Source: Isoetes taiwanensis (lineage: Eukaryota; Streptophyta; Lycopodiopsida; Isoetales; Isoetaceae). Taken from it: DNA of 64,000 nt. The position numbers and the translations under genes were made by a program. The DNA lies in NCBI GenBank assembly GCA_021234155.1, contig JAJEKV010000028.1, positions 17,038,825 to 17,102,824 of the forward strand, read 5' to 3'. How positions within the stretch are numbered: position 1 is the first letter of the stretch; the number at the start of each line of letters is the position of its first letter. A model generated the notes under the pieces. That model was given only the letters and a program-made list of their open reading frames with translations, was not told where the DNA came from and made no database searches. Shown in pieces: positions 52,154 to 63,400 of the stretch.

Positions 52154-54078
52154 TTGGATAATGGAAAGTGCAAGGATGCACCTTGGGTTCTCAACAAACA
52201 AGAGACTAGACAAGTCAAAGAAGTGATATCTAAAATGAGAACACCAACGGGCTACAGTGCCTCTCTACGTCGGGCATTTACAAAGGATGGTGAACTTACT
52301 GGCTTGAAATCACATGATTGGCACAAGTTTCTTCAGGTAAACCTAGATTTTCTTTTAAGATTCATCATGTGTTTTCTTACATATGCATGTTCCTGTATGT
52401 AGCATCTACTACCATGTGCCATAGATAATTGCTTGACACCAAGAATTCGTGACGCCATTTATCGACTAGGCAAATTTGCAAGGTATCATACTAATTGAAA
52501 ACCTCATTTTTTTTTGTAATATGTGATTTTAATCGTTTACTTTTATATAAAGATGGGTATCGTTAAAAGAGATCAATGCCTCTGAAATATCAATGATGGA
52601 GGTTGAAGTTGCAGAGTTGTTATGCATATTAGAGCGAAACTTTCCTACTAGCTTGTTTGACCTTCAACTTCATCTTCTTGTACATATTCCTGAAGAAATC
52701 CGTTTGGTTGGACCAGCTCCTGGTCATTGGATGTTTTTCTTGGAACGATATATGAAAGTTTTGAAAGGCTTTGTTCGTCAGATGGCTAGACCAGAAGCAT
52801 GCATGGCTGAAGGGCATTTTGTGCAAGAGATTCTTTTCTTTATGAGTGATGCAACCACATCAATAGATGTTGATGCTCCACGCATATGGCAAAAAGAACA
52901 ATGTATAGAAGATATGGGAGAAGTTCTTGAAGGTATTGGTGTGGAATGCAAACTTAGCAAAGAAATGTACTTGGAGATAAACAAGTGGGTAATGGCAAAC
53001 TGTGATAGCTTAGATGCATGGAGAGAACAATATAAGGTTGCTTGTATGGAAAGAGAGGAAACTAGAAAAACTCATGGTTTAGGAAGGAGGGCAAGACGTG
53101 GAAAACGCACAAGAACCTCAAAAGATCTTCAACCGTTGCCAGAAGCAATGCCACGAGAGTGGTTATTAAGTAAGATGGAAGAAGCAGAACGTCAAGGCAT
53201 CAAAATTCCAGTAGATGACTATAATGTAGCTCTTGGATGTTCAAAGAAGGTATATCTCAAATTTACATTTTTCCACTTTACTTGTTGCTATGTTGTTAAT
53301 CTTTAACTTTTGCAGGCAAGATTCCACACATCAATGTGGGCATATGGACAACATTTTCGAGTCATGAGCACTGATAGAAGTAGAGTTACATTTGATAGTG
53401 GTATTGCAGCATGCTTTGAGCAAAAAAGTCAAGCTTCAGCTAGAGACACTCAACCATTGGAAAGTGATCTGAATTATGTTGGTCAAATAACGGATATCAT
53501 TGAAGTAGATTATCGCTCCTTCAAAGTCAATGTGTTGAAAGCAAAGTGGTTCAAAGCATGTTATCGAGGGAGAAATTGTACAATGCTCATCCATCAGGTT
53601 TTTATGAGGTTAGTTTTTAAGAGAAATGGATGAGCCATTTGTTTATCCTAGACAAGTTGAGCAGGTTTTCTTCCATACAAATCAGAGGGACACTGATTGG
53701 TGGATCGTAGTTCATGCAACACCTACATCACGACGCATGATTGATCCTTCTACTTTAATGCATACAGATTTATCATCCTTCGAGACCGACCCAACCCCTT
53801 TACTTGAGGGAATTGATGCTCGAGAAGACAACATCAATGAAATGGCAAGTGATCAGGTAGAAAGTCATGATTCGACTGACAGCGAGGATAATTCACTTGA
53901 AGGTACGCTACATCTACAAATGGATTCACCAAATCATCAGATTATAGATTATGACGATGATGACGAAAATGAAGAAATTGGTACTGTGCCTCAACATTTA
54001 TTGCAACTACAGCTTGGTGATGATGAACTAGATGATATTGCACATGATATAAGAGATGAAGTGGCAATTGAGATTTAG
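52154..54078 (+). pseudogene. CACTA transposase, C-terminal exons (DUF4218 and DUF4216)
   Basis: Exon 52154-52336 contains VLNKQETRQVKEVISKM and LKSHDWHKFLQ. After a GT-AG intron comes 52403-52482 (LLPCAIDNCLTPRIRDAIYRLG). After a second, 52553-53249 is DUF4218-like: FDLQLHLLVHIPEEIRLVGP, WMFFLERYMKVLKGFVRQMARPEACMAEGH. After a third intron, 53316-53600 is DUF4216-like: YVGQITDIIEVDYRSFKVNVLKAKWF. A one-base slip then leads to VYPRQVEQVFF and an acidic C-terminus ending at 54078. The splice sites still look usable. The N-terminal catalytic domain is not seen upstream. Confidence 0.82.
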
Positions 54079-54853
54079 CCAGTGTAGAATCTTTTCTTAA
54101 AAAAATCATTTTGTGTACTTTGCCAATGAAATTGAGTTACTTTGTGATTCTATAATGGTAGACATGAAAATCCATTTTTTATCTAGAGAAAATGATACCA
54201 ATGCCAATGAAGAGTGATACTACATCTAACATAAATAAAAACAAGAAGAATATCACATTGATACAAGTGGTGATGCAATAGATATCTATAGTAGAAACAC
54301 ATATAGTGTCATATTTGTAGATATTGACACAAGCATAAATGAATTAGATGATATTATAAGTGATACTAAAACTGATATAACTTATAACACTTGTATGGTC
54401 AATTTATAAATGGAAGAATTATTGACGATAATAATGATGCAAGTAGTGATACTATCCATGATGCTATTAGCAACATACATAGTGTCATCTGTGTGTACTG
54501 ATATATTATTGCCATCACGTGTGATACAATAGATGATGGTATGATTGGTACTGTAATTGCTATAAGTAATAGCATTTGTATGGTCATTACTATAACTATC
54601 ATAATATTGATAGTAAGAGTAATGTAAGACATGGTATTATCTCTGATGGTATTAACAACAACTATAGTGTCATTTGAGAGTACTGATATAATTATTGATA
54701 TTAATTTTGGTACTATGCATGGCGCTATGGGTGCTACAATTTTCGTCAGTGATAGCGTCATTGTGCCCTCAATAGCATTATTAGCATCATATGGTACTTT
54801 TTTAGATTCTAAGTGATATTTTTTTGACGCTAAAGAGCTTTCCTCTTGTAGTG
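54079..54853. other. Right subterminal region of the CACTA element
   Basis: AT-rich non-coding sequence packed with GATACT, GTGATAC and similar hexamers, ending in the inverted terminal repeat. Confidence 0.7.
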
Positions 54854-54856
54854 ATA

Positions 54857-55865
54857 CTTAACAGAATCAAACCCTTTATAGATGTAATTGTACAAAAATG
54901 AAAATATGTGGACAGTTGATGCGATATCAACTGTTATGTGGCAATCTAATTGTTCTAATAAGGATTATATGGCACAATAGATCTGTCTTCCTCATGCCTT
55001 CTTCTGTATTGAACGTAACCTTTCTCGTCAACATAAGTAGATGTGGTAATAGGTATAGGAAAATTCCAACAGCATGGTTTACCATCAGAGCATCTAGATG
55101 AATGGTAATGTACCATATATTTTTCAACCCTTATATGCTCAGATATATCTGTTGGTAATTCTGCACAAATAATTTCATCAATCGCGCTTATTGGAATATC
55201 TATTTCTGTCTGCAATACCAAATGCGCATGGGGTAAACCCCTTTTTTGAAACTCTATGATATGTATCATGTAGGAAATGCGTCCGAAGTATCGTTTTAAA
55301 AGCTTCTTAAGCCGATGCAATGCTCGACAAACAACCATTGGAAAATCTGTTGCTGTTCTTCCTTGGGTTACTTTTTGACGAATTTCATGCCAGTCTGGAT
55401 TTGTGGTCATTGTTATAAAAAAGGTTGGATGCCCTTTTGATCGTGCTAATGCAAGGGCGTCTGCTACTTGAGATGTACACCATCGTCGACAGCCCGGAAA
55501 TGATGATGGCAAGATAATGTCATCCCCCGCATCATTACTGCTCTCTCCAAAATCGTCTTTACTAGACCCCTGTTTTTTTGTAAATCCTTCAGCTGATATA
55601 TAATTTAATCTTTCTTCTTCGGTGCGGGAAAACATATCAATCAAATATTCACTGCAAAGGCGTCCCAATTGACTAAACCTTGGTTCATGTAATATTCGCT
55701 GTCTATACCATTCAATTTGAGAAAGACCAAATTCATTGTGTGGATGCCATCCTAACGTTCCATGCGGGAAAAATAATGGATACTGCAATGTTTCATATAA
55801 CGGATCTAAAATATTTATAAATCTTGGTGATCCTTCATGTTGTAACCAAAAACCATATCGTAACT
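54857..55865 (-). pseudogene. Helitron Rep (HUH endonuclease) domain
   Basis: Minus strand, starting in LQYPLFFPHGTLGW and continuing GCRRWCTSQVADALALARSKGHPTFFITMTTNPDW. The HUH motif is GLPHAHLVL (about 55215-55240). A frame break near 54950 precedes a segment that still encodes FLYNYIYKGFD, the catalytic tyrosine region. Another break lies near 55855. Rep nicks and joins the strand during rolling-circle transposition. The CACTA element follows immediately, separating Rep from the helicase. Confidence 0.9.
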
Positions 55866-57248
55866 GTATTGCTTACATCAGCGATAGCAGCTATTTCATC
55901 CTTGGCAGTTGTTCCACTAATAAGCAGCATAACATCTTTTTTTTCAAGTTGTGCAATATTTTTCAAGGCTCGAGCGAATGGATTTATGCTATTCAGCATG
56001 CTAGCTATCTGTGATACCCACTCAAATTTAACTAGATGTGAACGTGCCATATCATATCGTTCTGATTCGTCGTATATATACCATCGGAGATGATTTGCTT
56101 CTTGTGAAGTTGGAAATAGTCTATGATATGTTCTTCCCATAATACTAACAGATGATGGCGCCCTCAAATGGACAAATAGTCCGTTGACACCAAGAACGGT
56201 AAAGCAAAATAAATTGTTTACCTTTCGTGAATCCTTAGAAAACTTAGGGTCAGAATACAGCTCATTTATTCGCTGTGGTAATTGAGGCAGCTGTGGCAGT
56301 CTCCACTTTCCTTTATTGCAACAAAACCCTTTCCTTTCCGCATTTAGCAATTCTAGTCCACAATTGTCACATCTTTTATTCCATTCGCATGTAATTCCTT
56401 CTTTTCCGATTTTCATTTTCATTTCTGATGCTAATCGTTCCCAATGGTTTTCTTTCTAATCACAACTTACACTATTATCTATGTAAACATATTTGTTCTT
56501 CTCAATCTTGCTCTCTGTTTCATTCAAGTTGATCTGCTTTGATCGACGTCTCTTTTGCGAGGTTGGCATTCCTTGAGCCATGCATATGTCTGCATTGTCC
56601 TTAGAATCTTTGGCAACGTGCTTTGGTCGCCCTCTTTTACGGAAATTGCTCATATTTTCATTGTCCATAAAAACCGAACTACTATCCAGAGATCGTTGCC
56701 AAACAAAATTGCTGCTAGATGCATTTCCTTTTAGAGTTTTACACTTTTCTTCATCCCTTGCAATGTCTGTATCAATTTTACTATCTTGTTTTTTACGTCC
56801 CTTTTTTTTCATCTCACAATTGAAAGGCTTGTATTTGCTATCGTCAGCATTATTATCTATTATTAATCCAAAACATACACTATGATTTTGTAATTTTTTT
56901 ATTTCCAATCTCTTTTATCGGACAGCTTTTTTTAGGAATATCAGTCCTAATCTCAGTATTTTCATTATGCAAAAGACCGTTCGGTCCATAGTTATTCAGT
57001 ATCCATTCAGCGTCAATCTTCTTCCTTGGGCGGCCTCTTCTGCAAACACCTGCCCTATCCTCAGGCTTCGTAAATACTAAGCTACTGTCTAAGGACCGCT
57101 GCCACACAAGCACAGGTTTAGATGTATTCTTCCTTTGTCTCTTAGTTCCCTTTCCATCCGTTTCAGCACTTTGATCGTCTAGATTTTTTTCTTTTGGACG
57201 TCCCCTTTTCTTTGCTCGCTCACCCGAGATTTTTTTTATCATGATCAC
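55835..57248 (-). pseudogene. Helitron N-terminal region with zinc-finger-like and AT-hook modules
   Basis: 56422-55835 contains NKRCDNCGLELLNAERKGFCCNKGKWRLP, the Cys-rich N-terminus of plant Helitron Rep-Hel. Upstream, in frame except for one TAG (56456) and one slip in an A run (about 56895), lies a basic extension with three AT-hook cores: KKRGRPKEK, RRGRPRKK and KRGRPKHV. A module beginning VWQRSLDSS and ending in an AT-hook occurs twice, at about 57115-57000 and 56710-56620. AT-hooks bind the minor groove of AT-rich DNA. An extension like this is not a standard Helitron part I know. Confidence 0.8.
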
Positions 57249-57944
57249 TACAATCCATCATGGACCCCAGGATAATATTTCACAACGAAGACATATCTAG
57301 GCGAGCATAGATGTCTATAGGCATAGGATTTAGTACAAATGCCTGGTCCAGTAGTGACATATGAGAGTAGTCAGCGCAAGAGATGAAAATCTTCAAGTCT
57401 TGACGTATCTAGATGCAGCTCTACTCAATCTTCCCTACTTATCCCTACTAGCGAATTCCCCACTAAACTCTTTAATGAATGTTGGTATCCCGAGGTTTGT
57501 CACAGAGGATGGAATTTCCACTAGCTCTTAGACTAAATAATCTCCTAAAGACCGTTAATTCACTCTGAGCATTCGCCACGCCTATCTATCATCCTACATA
57601 CATCTACGGAAAACAAAAAACTTTAACCTAAACTTATACATCAACATAAATAATCTAGCCCACCTGGAATCGCTCCTTTTCTTCTCCAATTATCCCTTTA
57701 CTTTCGTTTCGTCTTACTCCAAGTCAGCAGTATCTCTATCAGAGGAAAACAGCATATCATGATGTAAGCAAACTATCCAAAGAAAACAGCAGCAAGCATT
57801 TACTCTGTTTGTGCTCTTTGTAACAGGTTATTTCTAACTTCTAAAGTATTCTAACAGCTAGTGAATCATAGATTGTTCACATTAACCACACCTTATGGCA
57901 TGGCAGAGCGACAAATATCGTAGCAGGAATTCTTCCCCGCCATC
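57249..57944. other. 5' non-coding region of the autonomous Helitron
   Basis: No gene seen. AT-rich, with no striking repeat. Confidence 0.5.
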
Positions 57945-58115
57945 ATGTTGGATGCTGGGCTACAGATAGCCCGTCAACACTTAGGTGCGAAAGTTAATAA
58001 TCGTTCGGTGACGTGCAAGAATTGTGACAGTGGCAATCCAGCAGTCAAGGAAAGACGGACCAAATTCTATCAGTGTTTTGACTACCAAAAGAATCTCGAG
58101 GTAGGAATTGCTTAG
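57945..58115 (+). other. Short Cys-containing ORF, possible captured fragment
   Basis: 56 codons from ATG to TAG on the strand opposite Rep-Hel, with VTCKNCDSGNPAVKERR and FYQCFDYQ. It could be a piece of a host gene exon picked up by the Helitron; the sequence after CTCGAG (GTAGGA) resembles a splice donor. I do not recognise the family and the length is near chance. Confidence 0.25.
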
Positions 58116-58477
58116 TATTAAAAAAAAATATCATTCTTACTTGGAACTTCGTCTCCTTTGCTCAATTCGTCACTCACCCTTTCCCACTGCAGAGCAATCC
58201 TGTGCATCTGCACACAGCAAATAAAAACAAAATTCAGTCCGGTTAGGGCCTGCACAGAACCCTTCCGGCAAACGAAACCCTTACCTCCGGTCGCTTCGTC
58301 CTTCCTCTCTTCGCCCACGTTTCCGTCCGTCCCTATCCACTCAGTACTCCCATCCAGTTGGATTTTTTCCATACGTCCACCTCACATTTTTGTCTGCCAT
58401 ATCACACTCCATATGCATTTTTCTCATCGATCCACGTCATCTTTTTCGGCTGCTGACATATTTTTATATGAAGGAGA
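58116..58477. other. 5' terminal region of the autonomous Helitron
   Basis: Non-coding, with several TTTCCG/CCTTCC-rich blocks. It ends at 58477, which is the TC 5' end read on the minus strand. Confidence 0.6.
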
Positions 58478-59978
58478 TATGTATACATACTATGACACGT
58501 CACCAGTATTTTAACTAAACCCCTAAGGGTCAGTAGGGGGTAACTTAGGTTCACTTAAAAGGGATTTTATTAGCTATGCTAATAAAATTAGTGGATAAAT
58601 AACCTAATTATGCTAATTAGGTTATAATTAGTTAAATGGAACCTATGGGAGAGCGCCACCTGGCCCAACTCGATTGGCCAAATGGGACTTGCCAATTTGG
58701 GAGGAGAAATTGGGGTCCTACCCATTTTTGCCCCAAAATTGATTGGGGAAGAGGAGAGGAAGAGCAGCTACCAGTTCTTGCCAACTGACCCGAAGAATGG
58801 AGGCTTTCCGTGATAATGGCTCCAGCCAAGAGACTGGTTAGTCCCTAGATATAGCTTGTACTTCCGCTAACACTTCTTTGAATAGATGGAATGGTTAAAT
58901 TCTCTTTCATATATTATTATGATGATGATGGATACTTGGATGGTGTTTATATTCTTTCTTTCTGCTCCCTCCATGTATTGGGATTAAGGGAAGGGTAGAG
59001 ACCTGAAAGCCTCTTAGAATTAGAGATGTTTCTAGCTAGACCCCTTAATACCCAATAAGCGTAACACATTGTGCACAAGAGCCCACATTTGTAGAAGCTA
59101 TTATTGATTGGCGCGGACAACGAAACACGATCATGAAGCAAGAGTGGAGTCTTGCCTAGCGTGGCTACAAGACTCCTACAGTGTGCTAGGCTTATAGTCG
59201 GTCTCGCGTTGGGGCTGGATATGTGTCCGACACCTCCTGGGTCAAGGAAACATGCCTATATGGACGTCCGGGCTCGATGGGCGCGCCTAGCGGTCCATGG
59301 ATTTTGGGGGGTTCCAGTCGGGTACGGCTACATGTGCATCTAGTGGCACGTAGTCTCTAGCACACCCAGGAATCCATTATGTTCGGGGAGAGGACATTTC
59401 TCTAACCTACATCATCGGACTGGGGAGATGCAACCCGGAGTAGTCCCATAGGGTGATTCCATGAGACTGCATCTCCGGAAGGCTACAATCATGCCATAGC
59501 ATGTTTCAGCCTATATGCAAAGTGTGCACAGGAGGGGCGGATGGAGTGGACTGCCTTGGCCATTGTCTTATGCCAGCCAACGCCATGTTATACCTCTGTC
59601 TGTTGATATCTTGAGGCCCTGACCGTCAGTTGACCCCATGGAGTCAGAGCCTCGAGTAGCGCCCTTGTCATGGTATATCGTTCATGTTATTTAGGGTTGT
59701 ATTGTCTTTTGGTGATGATGATGGATGGGCCACCCTTCGTGATGGTATATTATTTTAGCATGATTGTGTATGCTAACATGTATGTACGCTTCCATTGTAT
59801 AGGATTCCCATAGAGGACGTGGGACGAATGACACCTCCGAGTTCCTTGCCCGGACACTTGGCCATCCCAAGTGGTCCGAGTATGACGGAGGGCCCTACTA
59901 TGGTGATGTACTCGCCACGGGAGAGGAATTCCCGTATTTATACTATGCGAGCATCGTATAGATTCTGGGAGCGTCACA
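58478..59978 (+). repeat. 3' LTR of chromovirus V, remainder
   Basis: Resumes the LTR at TATGTATACATAC and runs to GAGCGTCACA. Together with 39981-40007 it gives about 1.53 kb, against 1,544 bp for the solo copy. It is followed by TGGTT and then by Harbinger coding sequence, so V was inserted in the transposase gene. The matching left duplication is not in the window. Confidence 0.9.
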
Positions 59979-61446
59979 TGGTTGCTGCACTCAGTTTATG
60001 TAAAGCCTCCCGTGCACTTGCCTCGTTTACTTCTAACTCAGCGGCTGCTTCATTGACCCAATCCTCATCAAATGCTTCATTATGTATAATGCATAAATTG
60101 TGCATCACGAGACAAGCAACAACAACCATTGATACATGTTTTAGATGTGTCTCTGTCTTCTTCAAGAGTATATGGAATCGTGCTTTTAGTATCCCGAAGG
60201 CCCGCTCCACAGACATTCTAGTGCTCGATTGGATGAAATTCCAATGTTTTTCATGATCCTTAAATCCAGTCCCTTTGTTAATCAATGGGGTCAACAACCA
60301 AAGCCTTGGAGTGTATCTAGCCCCGGGGGATTCACCTTTATCACATGAGCATATGCCACCTGCGTGCTTAAGGTGAGAAGAAACACCCCTATATGTGTAC
60401 GCAAAAGTGTTGGAAAAACACCCCTTCCGTAGAGAAAATACACTAGAATGTCAGTAAGAGGGGGATTTAAACCCCTAATGTATGTATGAAAACATTGAGA
60501 AAAAACCCCCTTCCACGCTCACTAGGTTTACATAGGTCTTCTGTGTGACCCCGAGTATCCAGCATCACCAAGCAAGCAATAATTTTTCATTTCACCAGAC
60601 TCAAATTTAGCATAAGCTGTTGTTCTTTGCATTAGAGCTCAATTATGCATGCTTCCCCCCCACCCAATATCATAGTTCCATATCAAACATCTGGAATCTA
60701 CAATGGCATGTAGAAGTATGGAATGGAACCCATTTCTATTGTAACAGTCTGCTCCATGATCAACCGGAGCTGTGATCGGAATATGACTACCATCCACTGC
60801 CCCAATGACATTTGGAATGCCTTGTTTTGCCTCATATGCAATAGCAAACTCTTTGCGCTAATTTTCATTTGGCCAATGTAATACACAGCGCAATTCTCTC
60901 ATTTTCAGCTTTATAGCTCGTTTAAATTCTAGAACATATCTATGAACAGTTGTGGTGCCAACTCCATATAATTCTGCTACATAGTCTAGTGTTGATCCAA
61001 TAGCTAGGCATGTAAGTGCTATAGCAACCTTCTTTGGCACTTCTATTGCCATTCGTACATTGGTATCTCGTTTGAATAAGACGGTGCAAAACATCACAAA
61101 GCCAATGAAAGGTTGTTCTAGAGATTCTCATTCTTTGACGAAACATTCTATCTGTGTGGCTCACTGACAACATGTTCTCATAGAAGCCCTCCACCCACTT
61201 ATGCGCCCAGCAAATAGGCTTTGCCCTCTTCATAAAAGACATATAGCTTACTAATTCAATCAGTTGCATACATGCCTTCATGTATCTTGTAGATGGTCGT
61301 GCATCACTAGGCCTCAACAACTCAAGCATGATGAAAACATGCAGTGCTTGGCAAACTTGAAGTAGACCCTGCCGCAAAGTTGGATCCATGCCAACTACGG
61401 ATACCAAAAAAAAAAAGTGTGAGTTAGAGGTTACAAAACAAAACAC
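59979..61446 (-). pseudogene. PIF/Harbinger DDE transposase
   Basis: Minus-strand pieces in order. 61446-61180: WVEGFYENMLSVSHTDRMFRQRMRIS. 61097-60860: EVPKKVAIALTCLAIGSTLDYVAELYGVGTTTVHRYV, the helix-turn-helix part. About 60830-60690: GAVDGSHIPITAPV with the first catalytic Asp, then FHSILLHAIVD. 60297-59979: LTPLINKGTGF, RMSVERAFGILKARFHIL and LVMHNLCIIHNEAF. Frames shift between blocks, and a MITE-like insertion sits at 60322-60540. The C-terminus is cut by the LTR at 59978. Confidence 0.88.
60322..60540. mobile_element. MITE-like insertion with CCCGGGGGAT end
   Basis: The left end CCCGGGGGATTCACC equals the end of the element at 5737-5975. The interior again has AACACCCCTATATGTGTACGCAAA and AAAAACACCCC. 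It interrupts the Harbinger transposase. The right end was not identified; the given end is approximate. Confidence 0.45.
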
Positions 61447-61527
61447 GAAAAATGAAACAAAGCCTTAAAAAAGACATAAGTGATATGTAAGTATATGGAA
61501 ATGAAACAAAACTTGGTAATTCCACAA

Positions 61528-62685
61528 TTAATTGGTTGGAGCATCAAGAATTGCAAGACTAGTTTGAAATTGAAAAACAACATTGGAAACAAGACAAGTG
61601 GAAAACAAGTAAAATACTAGTTTTGTTAACCCGAATTGGCTATACTGTTGTAGTTTGTCAAAAAGGCCTTGCAAACTCTGAGATATTCCCTTCAACATAT
61701 TTAATTTTTCCTTCTGAAGATCAAGGTTGTCATCCTGGGCCTTTTCACTTATTTCAATCATTCTTTTGATTGCTGCTGCAACCTCATATGCTGCACCTTT
61801 TGATTTTCTTTTTTTCTTTGGATTTACATTTTTATTCTCATCAGGTGTCATCCTCTTACTCCCATCTTCATCAATAGATGTCTTACTACTCTCTACACCC
61901 TTCGTCTTGACAATGTTTTCCTCTTCCGTATTTTCTGCTATGGGTGTATTAGCATCTATGGCGCTGTCATGAGAATAACAAACAACATAAGCACGTTTAC
62001 TCATATACTGATCTATTAGATCAAACCATTTACACTTCTCAGATCTTTCTGCACCTAAGAGATTATTTTGGGCTTTGTCATTTATATAGTCTCCATAAAC
62101 TGCTTGCCACTTCTTCCTGCACCCATCAGAATCTTTATCCAAGTCTGGACAACGTGCCACTAACTGCAAGTACAGTTTTCGCCATATATCAAAACCCTGC
62201 TTTCCAACTTTAGTAATAAATTCTTCGTGCATTTTGCCACGTAAATGAATTAGAGCAACTACCCAATTATCTTTCCAGTTTGTGCCTCTACCTTTCTGCA
62301 CATCTCTAGCAGGGGCTTTTGCAGGCTCCTTTGCTTTTTTTCCACGAGGCTTTCTTTTTTGACTTGAGTCTGGAACTGCTTCAACAGGGGTTTGACTTGG
62401 CTCTGTTACAATAGGTGGACCAGAATAAGGAAATATTTAAGGGATAGTAGATCGTCTTGCAACAGGAGCACGTGATAGTGGCTGAAAATGGATTGGATAG
62501 TTTGGAAGTTGAGGAATAGGATGAGAGGAAGGTATCTCTTGAGATTTAGAGTCCTCAAGGCTCTGAACATAAGGATAAGATGAATATCCTTGAGGCATGA
62601 AGGAATAACCATCAAAACAATCAAATTCTGCCATGGCGATGTCTGGGAATCTAAAATGCAAAATAAAGAAAAAGAAAACTAGCAT
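61528..62685 (-). CDS. Harbinger Myb/SANT-like (trihelix type) partner protein
   Basis: Minus-strand gene. The main part (62301-61528) starts GTNWKDNWVVALIHLRGKMHEEF and has RKLYLQLVARCPDLDKDSDGCRKKWQAVYGDYINDK, a Myb/SANT-like DNA-binding domain. An acidic/Ser region, the basic PKKKRKSKG and a Leu-rich C-terminus follow. An upstream piece (62632-62437) begins MAEFDCFDGYSFMPQGYSSYP; a frame change near 62440 separates the two. PIF/Harbinger elements need this protein to bring the transposase to the nucleus and the element ends. Both genes lie on the same strand. Confidence 0.8.
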
Positions 62686-62699
62686 GAGTCGAAAAAGGC

Positions 62700-63263
62700 C
62701 AAAAAAAATGCAAAGAAGAAAATGATGTGCAAAAGAACCAAAAAAAAAAAAAAATGCAACATAGAAGCAGAAGGAAATGATGTAATCTACATTTTAAATG
62801 GTAATACATGATCTTTGCAACCATGAGTTGTGACTATTGCAAAAGATTAACATAAAATGATTGCATGAGATGCAAAATAATGCAACAATGCAGACTGAAA
62901 TTGACTATACAATAAACAATATAATGCAACAATAAACTGTATAATGCAACAATAAACTGAAATTGAAGTTGACAGAATTGGAATTAGACAAGTATAATAA
63001 CAGACCCATCATGAGAAGCACAATCATAAATTGGAATGCTAACTATAATAACAGACCCATTTTTATAACAGACCAATAGAAAGTACAATAACAGAGCCAT
63101 TTTTATTGAACGAACAGAATCGAAAATGACCAGCTTGAACAAAATCAGAAGAACATGGACAACAGAAAAAATAGAAGAACATGGACAACAGAAACTAGAA
63201 ACAACAGAATAATCCTTATAGAAATAATAGACATGCAATTCGATCTGCAAGTAGAGGAATTTC
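62700..63263. other. AT-rich non-coding sequence
   Basis: No gene. Several near-identical short repeats, e.g. AATAACAGACCCATTTTTAT and ATAATGCAACAATAAACTG, and A runs. Probably 5' sequence of the Harbinger element or its flank. No terminal inverted repeat could be fixed. Confidence 0.5.
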
Positions 63264-63400
63264 GGCCTGCAAATAGCTTGAAGTCGGCCTGCAAATAGCT
63301 TGAAGTCGGCCTGAAAATGGCTTGAGGTCGGCCTCCAAACAGCAAAATCGGCTTCCAAATAGCCCAATCGACCTCCAAACAGCCTAATCGACCTGCAGCA
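63264..63400. repeat. Minisatellite, units of about 23 bp
   Basis: Five to six imperfect tandem units of TCGGCCTGCAAATAGCTTGA type, decaying rightwards into CGACCTCCAAACAGCCTAAT. Confidence 0.8.

Larger units (their letters stand above)
46740..54853. mobile_element. CACTA (En/Spm-like) transposon inside the Helitron
   Basis: Ends CACTACAAGAG (46740) and CTCTTGTAGTG (54853) with 3-bp duplication ATA on both sides. Removing it reconnects the Helitron Rep and helicase frames. Both subterminal regions (46750-47350 and 54180-54830) are rich in short GATACT/AGTATC and TATCAC motifs, as expected for transposase binding. It encodes transposase C-terminal parts on the plus strand and a TnpA-like gene on the minus strand. 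The catalytic Transposase_21 (tnp2) domain is not found, so this copy is probably non-autonomous. Confidence 0.93.
40008..58477 (-). mobile_element. Autonomous Helitron with nested elements
   Basis: Borders come from comparison with the solo LTR: A40007 joins T58478, an AT target. Read on the minus strand, the element begins TCTCCTTC at 58477. It ends near 40008 with a GC hairpin (9-11 bp stem, 40018-40028 with 40036-40046) ten bases before the terminal CTTG. The end CTTG is not the usual CTRR. It carries, in minus-strand order, an AT-hook-bearing N-terminus, HUH Rep, a Pif1-like helicase, and an RPA-like gene. 18.5 kb in total, of which 8.1 kb is a CACTA insertion and about 1.9 kb a second Helitron. 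Confidence 0.9.
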
